61,033 nucleotides of DNA, taken from Phocaeicola faecicola. GTDB lineage: Bacteria > Bacteroidota > Bacteroidia > Bacteroidales > Bacteroidaceae. The DNA lies in the NCBI RefSeq assembly GCF_013618865.1, contig NZ_JABSOE010000024.1, forward strand, positions 1-61,033, in the 5' to 3' direction. Positions 37,155 through 47,593 of this stretch are shown piece by piece. Under the pieces are notes generated by a model. That model had not been told where the DNA came from and ran no database searches. It saw only the letters and a program-made list of their open reading frames with translations. Numbering within the stretch: position 1 is the first letter of the stretch; each line of letters opens with the position of its first letter. A program made the translations under genes and the position numbers.

Positions 37155-40100
37155 TTATTCTTTGTCGCGACCGTGACAGTTCTTGTATTTCAAGCCGCTG
37201 CCGCAAGGACAAGGATCATTGCGTCCTACAGTCTTTTCCGCACGATACGGTTCCTGCTTTGCTTCACGCGTATCACGGCCTGCAGCCTGCTGCTGAGAAG
37301 GATCGTTCAGATCGGCTTTCTCTTCGCGGTACTGCTGACGGGGAGCTGCCGGTTCGGGAGCTGCCTCGCGTACCTGTTCCGGTTCCTGTACCGGGATCTG
37401 TCCGCGCATCAGTACAGAGATGGTACTGTTGTTGATCTTGTTGACCATGTTGTCGAACAGGTTCACCGATTCCAGCTTAAAGATCAACAGCGGATCTTTC
37501 TGCTCGTAGCTGGCATTCTGTACAGAGTGTTTCAGTTCATCCAGCTCACGCAGGTTTTCTTTCCATGCATCGTCAATCGTATGCAGCAGGATAGCTTTTT
37601 CGAAGGCCTTCACGATAGCCTTGGACTCAGTTTCGTATGCCTCCTTCAGGTTGACTGAGATGTTGTACATACGCTTGCCGTCTGTAATCGGAATCATGAT
37701 ATTTTCATACATATGTCCCTGTGCCTCGTAAACCTGCTTAATCACCGGATTGGCAATCTGAGCCATACGTTCAGTCTTGCGCTTGAAGAGAGCCATAGCC
37801 GATTCGAAAGTCATTTCTGCCAGAGTCTCACGCTTCTTGTTGCGGAAATCGTCTTCATTAAACGGAATTTCCATTGCCAGTGTCTGAAGTACTTCCATCT
37901 TGGCATCTTCGTAAGTCGGCTGCTCAACTGCATTGGCACAACGGTCCCAGATCATATCTGCGATATCCATACCGATACGTTCTCCCATCAGCGCATGACG
38001 ACGTTTCGTGTAAACTACCGTACGCTGCTTGTTCATCACGTCATCGTATTCCAACAGACGCTTACGGATACCGAAGTTGTTTTCTTCCACCTTCTTCTGA
38101 GCACGCTCGATGGACTTGGAAATCATGCTGTGTTCAATCATCTCACCTTCCTTGAATCCCAGTTTGTCCATATAGTTGGCGATACGGTCGGAAGCAAACA
38201 GACGCATCAGGTCGTCTTCCAGAGACACGAAGAATACAGAAGAACCCGGGTCACCCTGACGACCGGCACGACCACGCAACTGACGGTCTACACGGCGAGA
38301 TTCGTGACGTTCCGTACCGATGATAGCCAGACCACCTGCAGCCTTCACCTCATCACTCAGTTTGATATCGGTACCACGACCTGCCATGTTGGTAGCAATG
38401 GTTACCGTACTGCTCTGACCGGCCTTAGCCACGATGTCAGCTTCTTTCTGGTGCAGTTTGGCATTCAGTACATTATGCTGGATCTTACGCAAGGTAAGCA
38501 TCTTACTCAAAGTTTCAGAGATTTCAACCGAAGTTGTACCTACCAGTACCGGACGTCCGGCAGCAACCATCTTTTCAACTTCTTCGATGACTGCCTTATA
38601 TTTTTCACGCTTGGTCTTGTACACACGGTCGTTCATATCGATACGTGCAATCGGACGGTTGGTCGGAATCACTACTACATCCAGTTTGTAGATGTCCCAG
38701 AATTCACCGGCTTCTGTCTCAGCCGTACCTGTCATACCCGAAAGCTTGTGGTACATACGGAAGTAATTCTGAAGCGTAATGGTTGCGAAAGTCTGTGTCG
38801 CAGCCTCTACCTTCACACCTTCCTTCGCTTCTACTGCCTGGTGCAAGCCGTCGCTCCAGCGGCGTCCGTCCATGATACGACCGGTCTGTTCGTCCACGAT
38901 CTTCACCTGACCGTCCATTACCACATAGTCGGTATCTTTTTCAAACATCGTATATGCCTTCAGCAACTGGTTGATGGTGTGTACACGTTCCGACTTCACT
39001 GCATAGTTGGTCATCAGTTCATCCTTCTTGGCCAGTTTCTCTTCGTCGCTCAATCCGGTTTCATTTTCCAGTGCAGAAAGCTGAGAAGCGATATCCGGCA
39101 ACACAAACAATGTCGGATCCTGTGAGTTACCCGTAATCAGGTCCACACCCTTGTCGGTCAGGTCTACGCTCTTCAGTTTTTCATCGATCACGAAATACAG
39201 CGGTTCTACTGCCTCAGGCATACGCTTGTTGTTCTGCTCCATGTAGATTTCCTCCGTCTTGAGCATACCTGCCTTGATACCCGGTTCACTCAGGAACTTG
39301 ATCAGCGGCTTGTTCTTCGGCAGTGCCTTGTGGCTGCGGAACAGGGCCAGGAATCCGGCTTCCACATCTTCCTTCTTATCCGAAGCAATCAGACGCTTGG
39401 CATCGGTCAGGTACTGAGTAGCCAGACGGCGCTGTGCTTCTACCAGACGTTCTACCAGCGGACGGAGTACTTCGAACAACTGCTGGTCGCCCTTTGGCAC
39501 CGGACCTGAAATGATCAGCGGAGTACGGGCATCGTCAATCAATACAGAGTCGACCTCATCGACAATCGCATAGTTATGCTTGCGCTGTACCAGGTCTTTC
39601 GGACTGATGGCCATGTTGTCACGCAAGTAGTCGAAACCGAATTCGTTGTTGGTACCGAAAGTAATATCGGCCATATAAGCCCGGCGACGAGCTTCAGAGT
39701 TCGGCTGATGCTTATCGATACAGTCTACACTCAAGCCATGGAACATATAAAGCGGGCCCATCCATTCCGAGTCACGCTTAGCCAGGTAATCGTTCACGGT
39801 TACCACGTGCACACCGTTTCCAGTAAGTGCGTTCAGGAACACAGGCAAGGTAGCCACCAAAGTCTTACCTTCACCGGTTGCCATTTCCGCAATCTTACCC
39901 TGGTGCAGAACGACACCACCGAACAACTGTACATCATAGTGTACCATGCTCCACTTCATGTCGTTGCCACCCGCTACCCAATGGTTTTTCCAGATAGCCT
40001 TGTCACCTTCAATCCGTACGAAGTCCTTTCCCATGGCAGCCAGCTGACGGTCCATATCCGTTGCCGTTACCTCCAGTTCCTCGTTCTCTGCAAAGCGCCG

Positions 40101-40454
40101 GCCGGTATCCTTTACAATCGCAAAGGCAGTAGGCAGTACATAGTTCAATGCCTTTTCATACTTGTCCAGCACCTCTTTTTCGAGTTTATCGATCTGAGCG
40201 AAAATCGGTTCACGCTTTTCCAGATCCGTAGACTCGATGGTCGCTTTCAGTTCCTCAATTTTACGGTTCTCTTCTACTGCCGACTCACGGATGTATTTCT
40301 TCAGTTCTTCCGTTTTCGCACGCAGTTCATCGTGACTCAGCTTTGCAATTTCAGGATACACTTCTTTTACCTTGTTCACCCACGGCTGAATTTCCTTCAT
40401 ATCGCGTGAAGCCTTGTTCCCGAAAAGTTTGCTTATAAATTCATTAAATCCCAT
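37155..40454 (-). CDS. secA: Preprotein translocase ATPase SecA
   Basis: A 1099-residue SecA. Walker A is [11 protein letters not shown], the DEAD box is [16 protein letters not shown], and NBD2 has [12 protein letters not shown] and [18 protein letters not shown]. The C-terminus carries the zinc-binding SEC-C motif [13 protein letters not shown] used for SecB or lipid contact. SecA drives unfolded proteins through SecYEG. It is about 200 residues longer than E. coli SecA, with extensions I recall as usual in Bacteroidota. A TATCTTTG -7 element lies about 125 bases upstream. Confidence 0.98.
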   Translation of the reverse strand: MGFNEFISKLFGNKASRDMKEIQPWVNKVKEVYPEIAKLSHDELRAKTEELKKYIRESAVEENRKIEELKATIESTDLEKREPIFAQIDKLEKEVLDKYEKALNYVLPTAFAIVKDTGRRFAENEELEVTATDMDRQLAAMGKDFVRIEGDKAIWKNHWVAGGNDMKWSMVHYDVQLFGGVVLHQGKIAEMATGEGKTLVATLPVFLNALTGNGVHVVTVNDYLAKRDSEWMGPLYMFHGLSVDCIDKHQPNSEARRRAYMADITFGTNNEFGFDYLRDNMAISPKDLVQRKHNYAIVDEVDSVLIDDARTPLIISGPVPKGDQQLFEVLRPLVERLVEAQRRLATQYLTDAKRLIASDKKEDVEAGFLALFRSHKALPKNKPLIKFLSEPGIKAGMLKTEEIYMEQNNKRMPEAVEPLYFVIDEKLKSVDLTDKGVDLITGNSQDPTLFVLPDIASQLSALENETGLSDEEKLAKKDELMTNYAVKSERVHTINQLLKAYTMFEKDTDYVVMDGQVKIVDEQTGRIMDGRRWSDGLHQAVEAKEGVKVEAATQTFATITLQNYFRMYHKLSGMTGTAETEAGEFWDIYKLDVVVIPTNRPIARIDMNDRVYKTKREKYKAVIEEVEKMVAAGRPVLVGTTSVEISETLSKMLTLRKIQHNVLNAKLHQKEADIVAKAGQSSTVTIATNMAGRGTDIKLSDEVKAAGGLAIIGTERHESRRVDRQLRGRAGRQGDPGSSVFFVSLEDDLMRLFASDRIANYMDKLGFKEGEMIEHSMISKSIERAQKKVEENNFGIRKRLLEYDDVMNKQRTVVYTKRRHALMGERIGMDIADMIWDRCANAVEQPTYEDAKMEVLQTLAMEIPFNEDDFRNKKRETLAEMTFESAMALFKRKTERMAQIANPVIKQVYEAQGHMYENIMIPITDGKRMYNISVNLKEAYETESKAIVKAFEKAILLHTIDDAWKENLRELDELKHSVQNASYEQKDPLLIFKLESVNLFDNMVNKINNSTISVLMRGQIPVQEPEQVREAAPEPAAPRQQYREEKADLNDPSQQQAAGRDTREAKQEPYRAEKTVGRNDPCPCGSGLKYKNCHGRDKE

Positions 40455-40577
40455 TGTATATTGTTGTTTTTATTATTATTCATGTTACTATAATCCCGAC
40501 CTGCAGTATGACGGAATCTTCCACATGCTGCATGTCCTCAGCCGGCAACGGACACTTCTTGCCTTGCCAAACTGTTG

Positions 40578-40585
40578 CAAAGATA
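40578..40585 (-). promoter_or_regulatory. -7 element for secA
   Basis: TATCTTTG on the minus strand, 124 bases before the ATG, in the short gap after the PafA-like gene. Confidence 0.5.
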
Positions 40586-40624
40586 ACCAAGTTTACCGAT
40601 TATCTCTTAAAACTTACCTGTAAA

Positions 40625-42208
40625 TTACTTGCGAATTCCGATAAGAGGGGCTGTACTCGCCGCATTGGGCGCCCGGATACGCATAAAATGAGCGACTGTA
40701 GGAGCCACGGTAGATATTTTTACGGGCACATACAGTGTTTCCGGCTTCACGTTAAAGCCGAAGAATATGAGAGGAGTGGATACGTAATTGTCGCGTACCA
40801 CTTTTGCAGTCTGTGAATATTCGTCCACCACCGTCCATCCCGGCATGACCTCTACATAGATGTCGCCCGAACGGCTTGGACTGAAAGAATTACGGATTTT
40901 ATCGATACGAGGGGTCCAGGCTCCCAGGAGCAACCGCTGGGAAGAATAGACAGAACGCACTCCGCTCATCTGAACGATAAAGTCGGAAGAGCGGTTCAAT
41001 ATTTCCGTAAGATTGATTTTCTTTTCCTCAATCAGCTTGTGATTCAGGTAGATATGACGGTCATAGTAGTTTTCCACGTACTGTCCCGGACCGTAGATGG
41101 CCATCAGGTACATATTCAGCAAGGCCCCGCACCGCTTGATATGAAACTCTCCGCCCGGAATCTTGTACACATCCGCATCCTTAGGCTCCGGATCATGAAA
41201 TCCGGTTGAAGTAATGAAGAAGAGCGTATTTCCGAGCCCCACCTTACGGTCGATAAGGTCCAGCAGGTCGCCGATGCTGTTGTCCAGACGGACATACATG
41301 TCCTGGATTTCCATGGCATACTCGCCGGTCGACTTATGGTCGTAGTTTCCGGCATAATACGACAATGCCAGCATATCCGGAGTCCAGTCACGTCCGATAT
41401 CGGTACGGTTCAGACATTCGGCCACCAGGCGGTTGACCTCGTCGTTCACATACGGACTGGTCTTGAATTTCTTGTATTTCTCTGCACGTTCATCAAAGAA
41501 ATGATGCTTGAAGGTCAGCTGCTTGACAGCCGAAGTGATGTAACGGTACGAAGATACCGGCAGATACGGTTCCCATGTCATATCCGAAATACGGAAATCC
41601 AGTCCGTCACGGTCATTGTAGGAAGTCACCCATTCCGGAAAATCCCCGTAATAGGTCGAACCCGCCCACTTGCCGGTCGCATCATTCAGCCAGAATACTC
41701 CTTTAGCCACATGTCCGGCCGCAAACACCGCCATCTCACGCATCGGAGCGATGGAATATACATGTGCCGTACCCTGACTGGCTGCCATCAGCTCGTCCGA
41801 CAAGGTAGACACCAGCAGGTGCTGCGGAGAAGTACTCTCCGTGGTATAGATACCCATATAGGCAGGGTCATCCACAGCCTTCACCAGGCGCAGCGTATTG
41901 CGGTCCATCCAGTAATTACCCACTACCCCGTTGTAATAGGGAGTGGTTCCGGTATAGATGGAAGCCACGGAAGAAGAATGGTCCAGATGATTGAAATCGT
42001 ATTCCGCATTGCAGTACACGCGGCCTTCCTTGAACAGACGCTTGAAGCCTCTCTCCCCATACAAAGCCGTAAATGCCTCGATGTAGTCGGCGCGCAACTG
42101 GTCAATGGTCAGCCCCACCACCAATTTAGGCACAGGCGACGCGTTTTGTGCCTGCAGATTGGCGAGCACAAAAGCGGTAATCAGGGATGTGAGTATGCGT
42201 TCTTTCAT
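40625..42208 (-). CDS. PafA-like alkaline phosphatase superfamily protein, predicted inactive
   Basis: A protein of about 527 residues from the ATG at 42208, with a signal peptide ending near LQAQ. It aligns without gaps to PafA around LTIDQLRADY and ASIYTGTTP, so the fold is clear. Compared with my recollection of PafA, the nucleophile Thr is His 77, the metal ligands Asp305 and His309 read Asn and Lys (GNYDHK), Asp352-His353 read Thr-Gly (TSTGFH), and His486 reads Ser (VSTPLIFFG). Only the first metal Asp and the substrate Asn (GVVGN) are kept. It is therefore probably a non-catalytic periplasmic protein. Its start overlaps the stop of the Lnb-like gene by four bases (ATGA). Confidence 0.85.
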   Translation of the reverse strand: MKERILTSLITAFVLANLQAQNASPVPKLVVGLTIDQLRADYIEAFTALYGERGFKRLFKEGRVYCNAEYDFNHLDHSSSVASIYTGTTPYYNGVVGNYWMDRNTLRLVKAVDDPAYMGIYTTESTSPQHLLVSTLSDELMAASQGTAHVYSIAPMREMAVFAAGHVAKGVFWLNDATGKWAGSTYYGDFPEWVTSYNDRDGLDFRISDMTWEPYLPVSSYRYITSAVKQLTFKHHFFDERAEKYKKFKTSPYVNDEVNRLVAECLNRTDIGRDWTPDMLALSYYAGNYDHKSTGEYAMEIQDMYVRLDNSIGDLLDLIDRKVGLGNTLFFITSTGFHDPEPKDADVYKIPGGEFHIKRCGALLNMYLMAIYGPGQYVENYYDRHIYLNHKLIEEKKINLTEILNRSSDFIVQMSGVRSVYSSQRLLLGAWTPRIDKIRNSFSPSRSGDIYVEVMPGWTVVDEYSQTAKVVRDNYVSTPLIFFGFNVKPETLYVPVKISTVAPTVAHFMRIRAPNAASTAPLIGIRK

Positions 42209-43380
42209 TGTTTCTTTTTCCAAACTAATACATAGGCCGCCGAGTTAACCAGCAAACCGAGGGCCAAAGGTAATACTGTTAAATTAATTTTTTGCCCACA
42301 AAGCGGGACAATAGCTATAAAAAGTGTTAAATATACCAGATTTACCCAGTGATAGTAATCTTTTTTCCCCTTTATCTCCCGATACACCAGGACCGGAAGA
42401 TAGCATAATGGCAGCGGATTGAGCCACATCAGCATCCAGTTCGAACCCACAGTGGGGTGTATGGAGAAGAAAAACAGGAAGGCAATGATGCAGCCTGCCA
42501 CCCCCTGCGACAGGAGCAGGAAGGCCGTCCACCCCCAGTAGGCCTTTGCCGTCTTCCACTGGCCCCATGCCATCAGCACACAGAGCAACAGAAACAGGGA
42601 AGCGCATGCCATCGGTGAAAGCGGAAACTCAGGAACCTCCTCTACCGGCTCTCCCTGTACAATCTTTGTTTCGGCAAGCACCAGCGGACGGGTCTTCCCT
42701 TCGGCATCGACAATACGCGCCTGAGACGCATAATGCTTCATGTAAAACGGAGAGAACATCTGCTGACGCTGGGTAATCTCCTCATCGGCTTCCTTTCCCA
42801 GACAGAGGTCGATGCCGAATTCGCTCCACTCCGCTCCGGAAGTGAACTCGTGCACCACACTCCGGTACGTACGTCCGTTCAGACTGTCTCCATAGACCAC
42901 CTGCCCTGCAATGCTCTGTTCGATGCGGTCGCGGGCACGTGTCGTACAGTTGTCATAGAAGTAATTATAACGGTAGGTCCGGTTTTCCGGCAAATAGTTT
43001 CTTTCGAGTCTGTGCAGCAAGTCCTCCTTCTCCGTCTGTGTCAGGTTCAGCTCCTGCTGATACACGTCGGAGCCGCGCAAGGCATATTCCGCCTCGAAAT
43101 ACCTGAAAGGAACAATGCCCAGCTGATAATCGGTCTCTCCCTTCACAAACCGCATGATGAAGTTCGGAGTATTGAAACTGAACATGCCATAGTTGAACAC
43201 CAGGTCAATCTTGCGGTCGAAATTCTCATAACGGATGGCCGTATGTCCGAACAACGCATAAATCTCCGGTCCGGGAGCGCAGGTCAGCAGACTGAAACGG
43301 ATACTGTCCTGTCCGGTTGCCGGCAGATTCCACCCCAGCAGCAGGGAGAGCATGCACACCAAAAGCTTATTTTTCCACAT
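42205..43380 (-). CDS. DUF4105 protein, probable lipoprotein N-acyltransferase (Lnb type)
   Basis: A protein of about 391 residues from the ATG at 43380. A signal or anchor helix comes first, then a periplasmic papain-like domain with His 46 in LFGHTAIRYEN and Cys 145 in YDNCTTRARD. Four or five C-terminal membrane helices follow. This matches the DUF4105 family, which includes the Lnb enzymes that I recall being described as completing lipoprotein N-acylation in Bacteroides. The specific role here is inferred. The in-frame ATG at 43503 lies upstream of the TATTTTTG promoter element and is unlikely. It is translationally coupled to the PafA-like gene. Confidence 0.75.
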   Translation of the reverse strand: MWKNKLLVCMLSLLLGWNLPATGQDSIRFSLLTCAPGPEIYALFGHTAIRYENFDRKIDLVFNYGMFSFNTPNFIMRFVKGETDYQLGIVPFRYFEAEYALRGSDVYQQELNLTQTEKEDLLHRLERNYLPENRTYRYNYFYDNCTTRARDRIEQSIAGQVVYGDSLNGRTYRSVVHEFTSGAEWSEFGIDLCLGKEADEEITQRQQMFSPFYMKHYASQARIVDAEGKTRPLVLAETKIVQGEPVEEVPEFPLSPMACASLFLLLCVLMAWGQWKTAKAYWGWTAFLLLSQGVAGCIIAFLFFFSIHPTVGSNWMLMWLNPLPLCYLPVLVYREIKGKKDYYHWVNLVYLTLFIAIVPLCGQKINLTVLPLALGLLVNSAAYVLVWKKKQ

Positions 43381-43475
43381 AAATATATATACTTGATTAT
43401 TTACATCCGCATACTTCTGCAAAAAGTGCAGGGCATGCCGTTTTTTCCAAAACCCATTTGTCATTAATCCGGGCA

Positions 43476-43483
43476 CAAAAATA
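43476..43483 (-). promoter_or_regulatory. -7 element for the Lnb-like gene
   Basis: TATTTTTG on the minus strand, 95 bases before the ATG at 43380. It rules against translation from 43503. Confidence 0.5.
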
Positions 43484-43525
43484 GTGCGAATTATTGACAC
43501 CATCTAATAAAATCCCACATTATGA

Positions 43526-43556
43526 TTTGTTTCTATTTATTTTTTGCGTTACTTTG
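43526..43556 (+). promoter_or_regulatory. Promoter of coaX and the envelope operon
   Basis: TTTG at 43526-43529, a 19-base spacer and TTACTTTG at 43549-43556 (one mismatch). Transcription would start near 43563, after the in-frame ATG at 43522, supporting the GTG start at 43582. Confidence 0.7.
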
Positions 43557-43581
43557 CAACCAGAAAAACAAAAACAAGAAA

Positions 43582-44310
43582 GTGAACTTAATAATCGACA
43601 TAGGAAATACGGTGGCCAAACTTGCCGTATTCAATGATAAGGGAGAAGTAATGGAGGTTTTGCGAGGCTCGAACCACTCGCTGGATTGCCTGAAGATACT
43701 TTGCCACAAATACCCCATCACGCAGGGAATCATTGCAACCGTCATCACCTTGAGCAATACGATACGCAAACAGCTTTCGGCGCTTGACATTCCCATCATG
43801 GAACTGACCCATAAGACTCCGATTCCGATACAGAACAGATACAAGACACCCGAGACATTAGGAATGGACCGCCTGGCTGCGGTGGTAGGTGCCCACAGCA
43901 TATGCCCCCACAAGAACCTGCTGGTGATTGATGCCGGGACTGCCCTCACCTACGAATTCCTGGATGCAGAAGGGAATTACTGGGGCGGCAACATTTCCCC
44001 CGGAATATATACCCGCTTCAAGGCCCTGAACGCCTGCTGCGACAAGCTTCCGCTGATTGAGAAAGGAGGAGACCTTCCGGACTTCGGATACAGTACGGAA
44101 ACGGCTATCCGCGCCGGAGTCATCAAAGGAATGGAATTCGAAATAACCGGCTATATTACCCTTATGAAGAAGAAATATCCGGACCTTTTGGTTTTTTTAA
44201 CTGGCGGAGACAAATTTTCTTTTGATACAAACTTAAAAAGTATCATATTTGCAGACAGATTTTTAGTATTGAAAGGTTTAAACAGAATATTGGATTATAA
44301 TGTTAAGTAA
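43582..44310 (+). CDS. coaX: Type III pantothenate kinase
   Basis: About 242 residues from the GTG at 43582, which places the phosphate-binding LIIDIGNT motif at the N-terminus as in other CoaX proteins. The second ASKHA motif is [11 protein letters not shown] with [15 protein letters not shown], and the third GGDKFSF. It phosphorylates pantothenate, the first step of CoA synthesis, and is K+-dependent and cytoplasmic. It overlaps the next gene by 11 bases. The upstream ATG at 43522 lies before the promoter. Confidence 0.93.
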   Translation: MNLIIDIGNTVAKLAVFNDKGEVMEVLRGSNHSLDCLKILCHKYPITQGIIATVITLSNTIRKQLSALDIPIMELTHKTPIPIQNRYKTPETLGMDRLAAVVGAHSICPHKNLLVIDAGTALTYEFLDAEGNYWGGNISPGIYTRFKALNACCDKLPLIEKGGDLPDFGYSTETAIRAGVIKGMEFEITGYITLMKKKYPDLLVFLTGGDKFSFDTNLKSIIFADRFLVLKGLNRILDYNVK

Positions 44311-45559
44311 CAAAGTACTTGTGAGCGCACTGATGATAGCGGTATCTGCCACGGCAGCTGCACAATCAAGCTCTAACTCTCCTTATACAAGATACGGTCT
44401 GGGCGAATTGTCGGATCAGGGATTCGCATACAATGCCGCAATGGGCGGTATCGGATACGGAATACGGAACAGCGGACATATCAATGTGATGAACCCGGCT
44501 TCATTCACTTCTGTCGATTCGCTGTCTTTCATGTTCGATGCGGGCATGAGCCTGAAGCGTTCGAACTTTCAGGAAAACGGGATAAAGAGCAGCGCCCAGA
44601 ATTCCAGTTTCGACTACCTTGCCATGCAGTTCAGACTGCATCCGAGAATAGGTATGGCCATCAGTTTTACCCCCTTCTCTACGGTGGGTTATAACTTCAG
44701 CCAGTCGAGAGCGGTTGCAGGACGTGAGGACGTAACGGCAACCAGCGTCTTTTACGGCGACGGAGGCCTGCAGCAGATTACGGCCGGACTGGGAGTAAAG
44801 GTACTGAAGAACCTGTCAGTCGGTGTCAATGCGGGTTATCTCTATGGCAACATCAGTTATCAGAATGCCATCGGGTTCAACACCAGCAGCGACCAGACGA
44901 ACATTTACAACAAGATTAATGTAAGAAGTTACGTAGCCGATTTCGGTATCCAGTATACACAGCCGCTGAGCAAGACCGACCAGTTGACCTTCGGTGTGAC
45001 TTACGGACTGGGACACAACCTGAACTCTACGGAGACAAAGGGCATACAGGTAACCGACAACCAGAACTATTCGGCCAGCAACGAAACGACAATAGAGGAT
45101 TCGTACGGAATACCGCATAAACTGGGAGTGGGTGTAGCCTATAACCGGGGAAAGAACCTGACTGCCGGAGTGGATTATTCGTTCCAGAAATGGTCGGATG
45201 TAAAATACGACAATCAGACCGGACTGTACAAGGACCGTTCAAAGATAGCAGCGGGAGCTGAATTTACTCCGAACCCGATAGGAAGAAACTACTTCAAGAG
45301 AATCAGATACCGCGTGGGAGGATATTATTCAACGGCCTACCTGAAACTGCCACAGTATGAGGGACCGTCGGAATACGGAATCAGTGCCGGTTTCGGACTT
45401 CCGTTGTATCTGTTCCAGCGAAACAGCGTATTGAACATCACCGGACAGTACATCAAAGTCAACCCTTCGGTGGCCGGCATGTTGTCTGAAAACCGTTTTG
45501 TCCTTAAAATAGGACTCACATTCAATGAACGCTGGTTCATGAAATGGAAAGTTAACTAA
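44300..45559 (+). CDS. Outer-membrane beta-barrel protein, FadL/TodX-like appearance
   Basis: A 419-residue protein with a signal peptide (ending ATAAAQ, near residue 22) and a long run of alternating amphipathic strands. The N-terminal [26 protein letters not shown] recalls FadL-like transport barrels. The family is not certain. It starts inside the coaX frame and is followed by a TPR protein and lptC, so it is likely part of an envelope operon. Substrate unknown. Confidence 0.7.
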   Translation: MLSNKVLVSALMIAVSATAAAQSSSNSPYTRYGLGELSDQGFAYNAAMGGIGYGIRNSGHINVMNPASFTSVDSLSFMFDAGMSLKRSNFQENGIKSSAQNSSFDYLAMQFRLHPRIGMAISFTPFSTVGYNFSQSRAVAGREDVTATSVFYGDGGLQQITAGLGVKVLKNLSVGVNAGYLYGNISYQNAIGFNTSSDQTNIYNKINVRSYVADFGIQYTQPLSKTDQLTFGVTYGLGHNLNSTETKGIQVTDNQNYSASNETTIEDSYGIPHKLGVGVAYNRGKNLTAGVDYSFQKWSDVKYDNQTGLYKDRSKIAAGAEFTPNPIGRNYFKRIRYRVGGYYSTAYLKLPQYEGPSEYGISAGFGLPLYLFQRNSVLNITGQYIKVNPSVAGMLSENRFVLKIGLTFNERWFMKWKVN

Positions 45560-45591
45560 TTATCACATAAGAACAACTAAATTGATATACA

Positions 45592-46953
45592 ATGAAAATG
45601 AAAATGTTTACAATGCTGTTTGCTTTGTCAGTAGGTGCAACAGCAACTTTTGCTCAGAAAGGAGTAGAAGATGGTTCTCGTTTTGGACACGGTCAGGACA
45701 GTATCCGTTGTCTGCAAAATATCAGTATTTATACTGAATATGTAAAAACGGAAAACTTCAAGGACGCATATACTCCGTGGAAAGCAGTTTTCACTGAAGC
45801 TCCGTTTGCACAGGTAGGTACATATACCAACGGTGCCAAGATTCTCCGTGCACTGATTGCAAGTTCAAAAGACGGTAAGCAGCAGAAAGCATATCTGGAC
45901 GAACTGATGGCCGTTCACGACCAGCGTATCAAATACCTTGACCAGCTGAACAAACTGGTGAAAGCCAAAACTACCAAAGGTGCTATCCTGGGTATGAAGG
46001 CTCACGACTACATCATCTTCTCAGGACAGAACGTAGACGTTAACCAGGCTTACAACATGGTGAAGGAAGCAGTGGAAATGGAGAAGGAAAACTCTGACTA
46101 CTTCATGTTCCAGGATATGATGGATATTTCATCAAGAAAACTGAAAGTAGATCCTAACCACAAGGAACAGTTCATCCAGGACTACCTGGCTGTAGCCGGA
46201 TATGCAGATGCAGCTTTCAAGGCAGCAACCAAGAAGAACGAACAGCAGATGCTGAAGATTGCGAAGGACAACGTAGATGCTTACTTCATCAACAGTGGTA
46301 CAGCTACTTGTGAAAACCTTCAGGCAATCTATGGCCCGAAAGTAGCACAGAACAAGAGCAACCTGGAATACCTGAAGCAGGTTATCTCTATCATGCAGCT
46401 CTTGAAATGTACTAACGAAGAAGCATATTTCGAAGCTTCAGAAGCCGCTCACGCAATGGAACCGACTGCAGCAACAGCTGCCGGATGCGGTTACATGTAC
46501 TATAAGAAAGGTGATATCGAAAAGAGTCTTAACTACTTCGACCAGGCTATCGAACTGGAACAGGATCCTGTAGAAAAGGCAAACAACTGCTACAACGCTG
46601 CAGTAGTTCTGATGAGCAAGAAGCAGTATTCAAGAGCTAAACAGTACGCCAACAAGGCTATCTCATTCAACGCCAACAGCGGTAAGTCATACATTCTGAT
46701 TGCTCAGATGTATGCGGCAAGTCCGTCATGGAGCGATGAAGCTGCAATGAACAAGTGTACTTACTTTGCAGTACTCGACAAACTGGCACGTGCCAAGAGT
46801 GTAGACCCGAGCGTAGAAGAAGAAGCCAACAAACTGATCGGTATCTATTCAGGATATACTCCTAAAGACGAAGACCTGTTCTTCCTGGGATTGAAGAAAG
46901 GTGATACTGTCAACATCGGTGGCTGGATTGGAGAAACGACTAAAATCAGATAA
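45592..46953 (+). CDS. Abundant secreted TPR protein of unknown function
   Basis: A 453-residue protein with a signal peptide (ATATFAQ, near residue 22) and TPR helices in the C-terminal half (GYMYYKKGDIEKSLNYFDQA, CYNAAVVLMSKKQYSRAKQY). It lacks a lipobox and a membrane segment, so it is periplasmic or outer-membrane associated. Its codons favour forms used in the PFOR gene (GCT, GCA, CGT, ACT), unlike the GCC/CCG-richer genes around it, which suggests high expression. It lies 32 bases after the barrel gene and 8 bases before lptC. Confidence 0.7.
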   Translation: MKMKMFTMLFALSVGATATFAQKGVEDGSRFGHGQDSIRCLQNISIYTEYVKTENFKDAYTPWKAVFTEAPFAQVGTYTNGAKILRALIASSKDGKQQKAYLDELMAVHDQRIKYLDQLNKLVKAKTTKGAILGMKAHDYIIFSGQNVDVNQAYNMVKEAVEMEKENSDYFMFQDMMDISSRKLKVDPNHKEQFIQDYLAVAGYADAAFKAATKKNEQQMLKIAKDNVDAYFINSGTATCENLQAIYGPKVAQNKSNLEYLKQVISIMQLLKCTNEEAYFEASEAAHAMEPTAATAAGCGYMYYKKGDIEKSLNYFDQAIELEQDPVEKANNCYNAAVVLMSKKQYSRAKQYANKAISFNANSGKSYILIAQMYAASPSWSDEAAMNKCTYFAVLDKLARAKSVDPSVEEEANKLIGIYSGYTPKDEDLFFLGLKKGDTVNIGGWIGETTKIR

Positions 46954-46961
46954 TCATTTTT

Positions 46962-47573
46962 ATGTCATATACACATAAAAACAAAAAGAATTTGATTCCT
47001 TTAAGCATAACAGTTGCCATCTGGGCAACTGTTATGTTTCTTTTGTTACCGGCATGCGGAAAGAAGAAAGAATTGGCGGCAGCCATTGACACCACTCAGG
47101 TTATCCCCGACATGCTGACAGAGGGAGTAACTACCTATATTTCCGACTCGGGAATGATACGTTATAAGATTATCACTGCCGAATGGGAAATCTACAGTCA
47201 GGTCGACTCTCCCTACTGGGCTTTCGAGAAAGGCATCTATCTCGAGAAGTTCGATACTTTGTTCAATCTGGATGCCAGCATAAAGGCCGATACCGCCTAT
47301 TATTACGAACAGAAAAAACTATGGAAATTGCTGAGTAACGTACATATCCGCAGCCAGCGGGGCGACCAGTTCGATACGGAACTGATGTACTGGGACCAGA
47401 AAGAAGAGAAGATCTACTCCGACCGTTTCATACGGATCGAGCAGCCCGACAAGATTCTGACGGGATATGGTTTTGAATCAAACCAGCAAATGACTGAATA
47501 CCAGATATTCAACAACACAGGTATCTTTACAGTAGAGGATACCGCTCCGGCAGATACTACCGGCAAACAATAG
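46962..47573 (+). CDS. lptC: LptC-type LPS export lipoprotein
   Basis: A 203-residue protein with an N-terminal anchor or lipoprotein signal (FLLLPACGKKK). A beta-jellyroll-like LptC domain follows (YISDSGMIRYKIITAEWEIY, FEKGIYLEKFD, and SQRGDQFDTELMYWDQKEEK). LptC links the LptB2FG transporter to the periplasmic LptA bridge that carries LPS. The lipobox makes it a lipoprotein rather than a transmembrane form, as I recall for other Bacteroidota. Confidence 0.85.
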   Translation: MSYTHKNKKNLIPLSITVAIWATVMFLLLPACGKKKELAAAIDTTQVIPDMLTEGVTTYISDSGMIRYKIITAEWEIYSQVDSPYWAFEKGIYLEKFDTLFNLDASIKADTAYYYEQKKLWKLLSNVHIRSQRGDQFDTELMYWDQKEEKIYSDRFIRIEQPDKILTGYGFESNQQMTEYQIFNNTGIFTVEDTAPADTTGKQ

Positions 47574-47593
47574 AAAATTCGTACCAATCATCT

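Noticed and set aside
37713..39125. Plus-strand ORF of 470 residues opposite secA
   Set aside because: A shadow of SecA; composition is typical of antisense frames.
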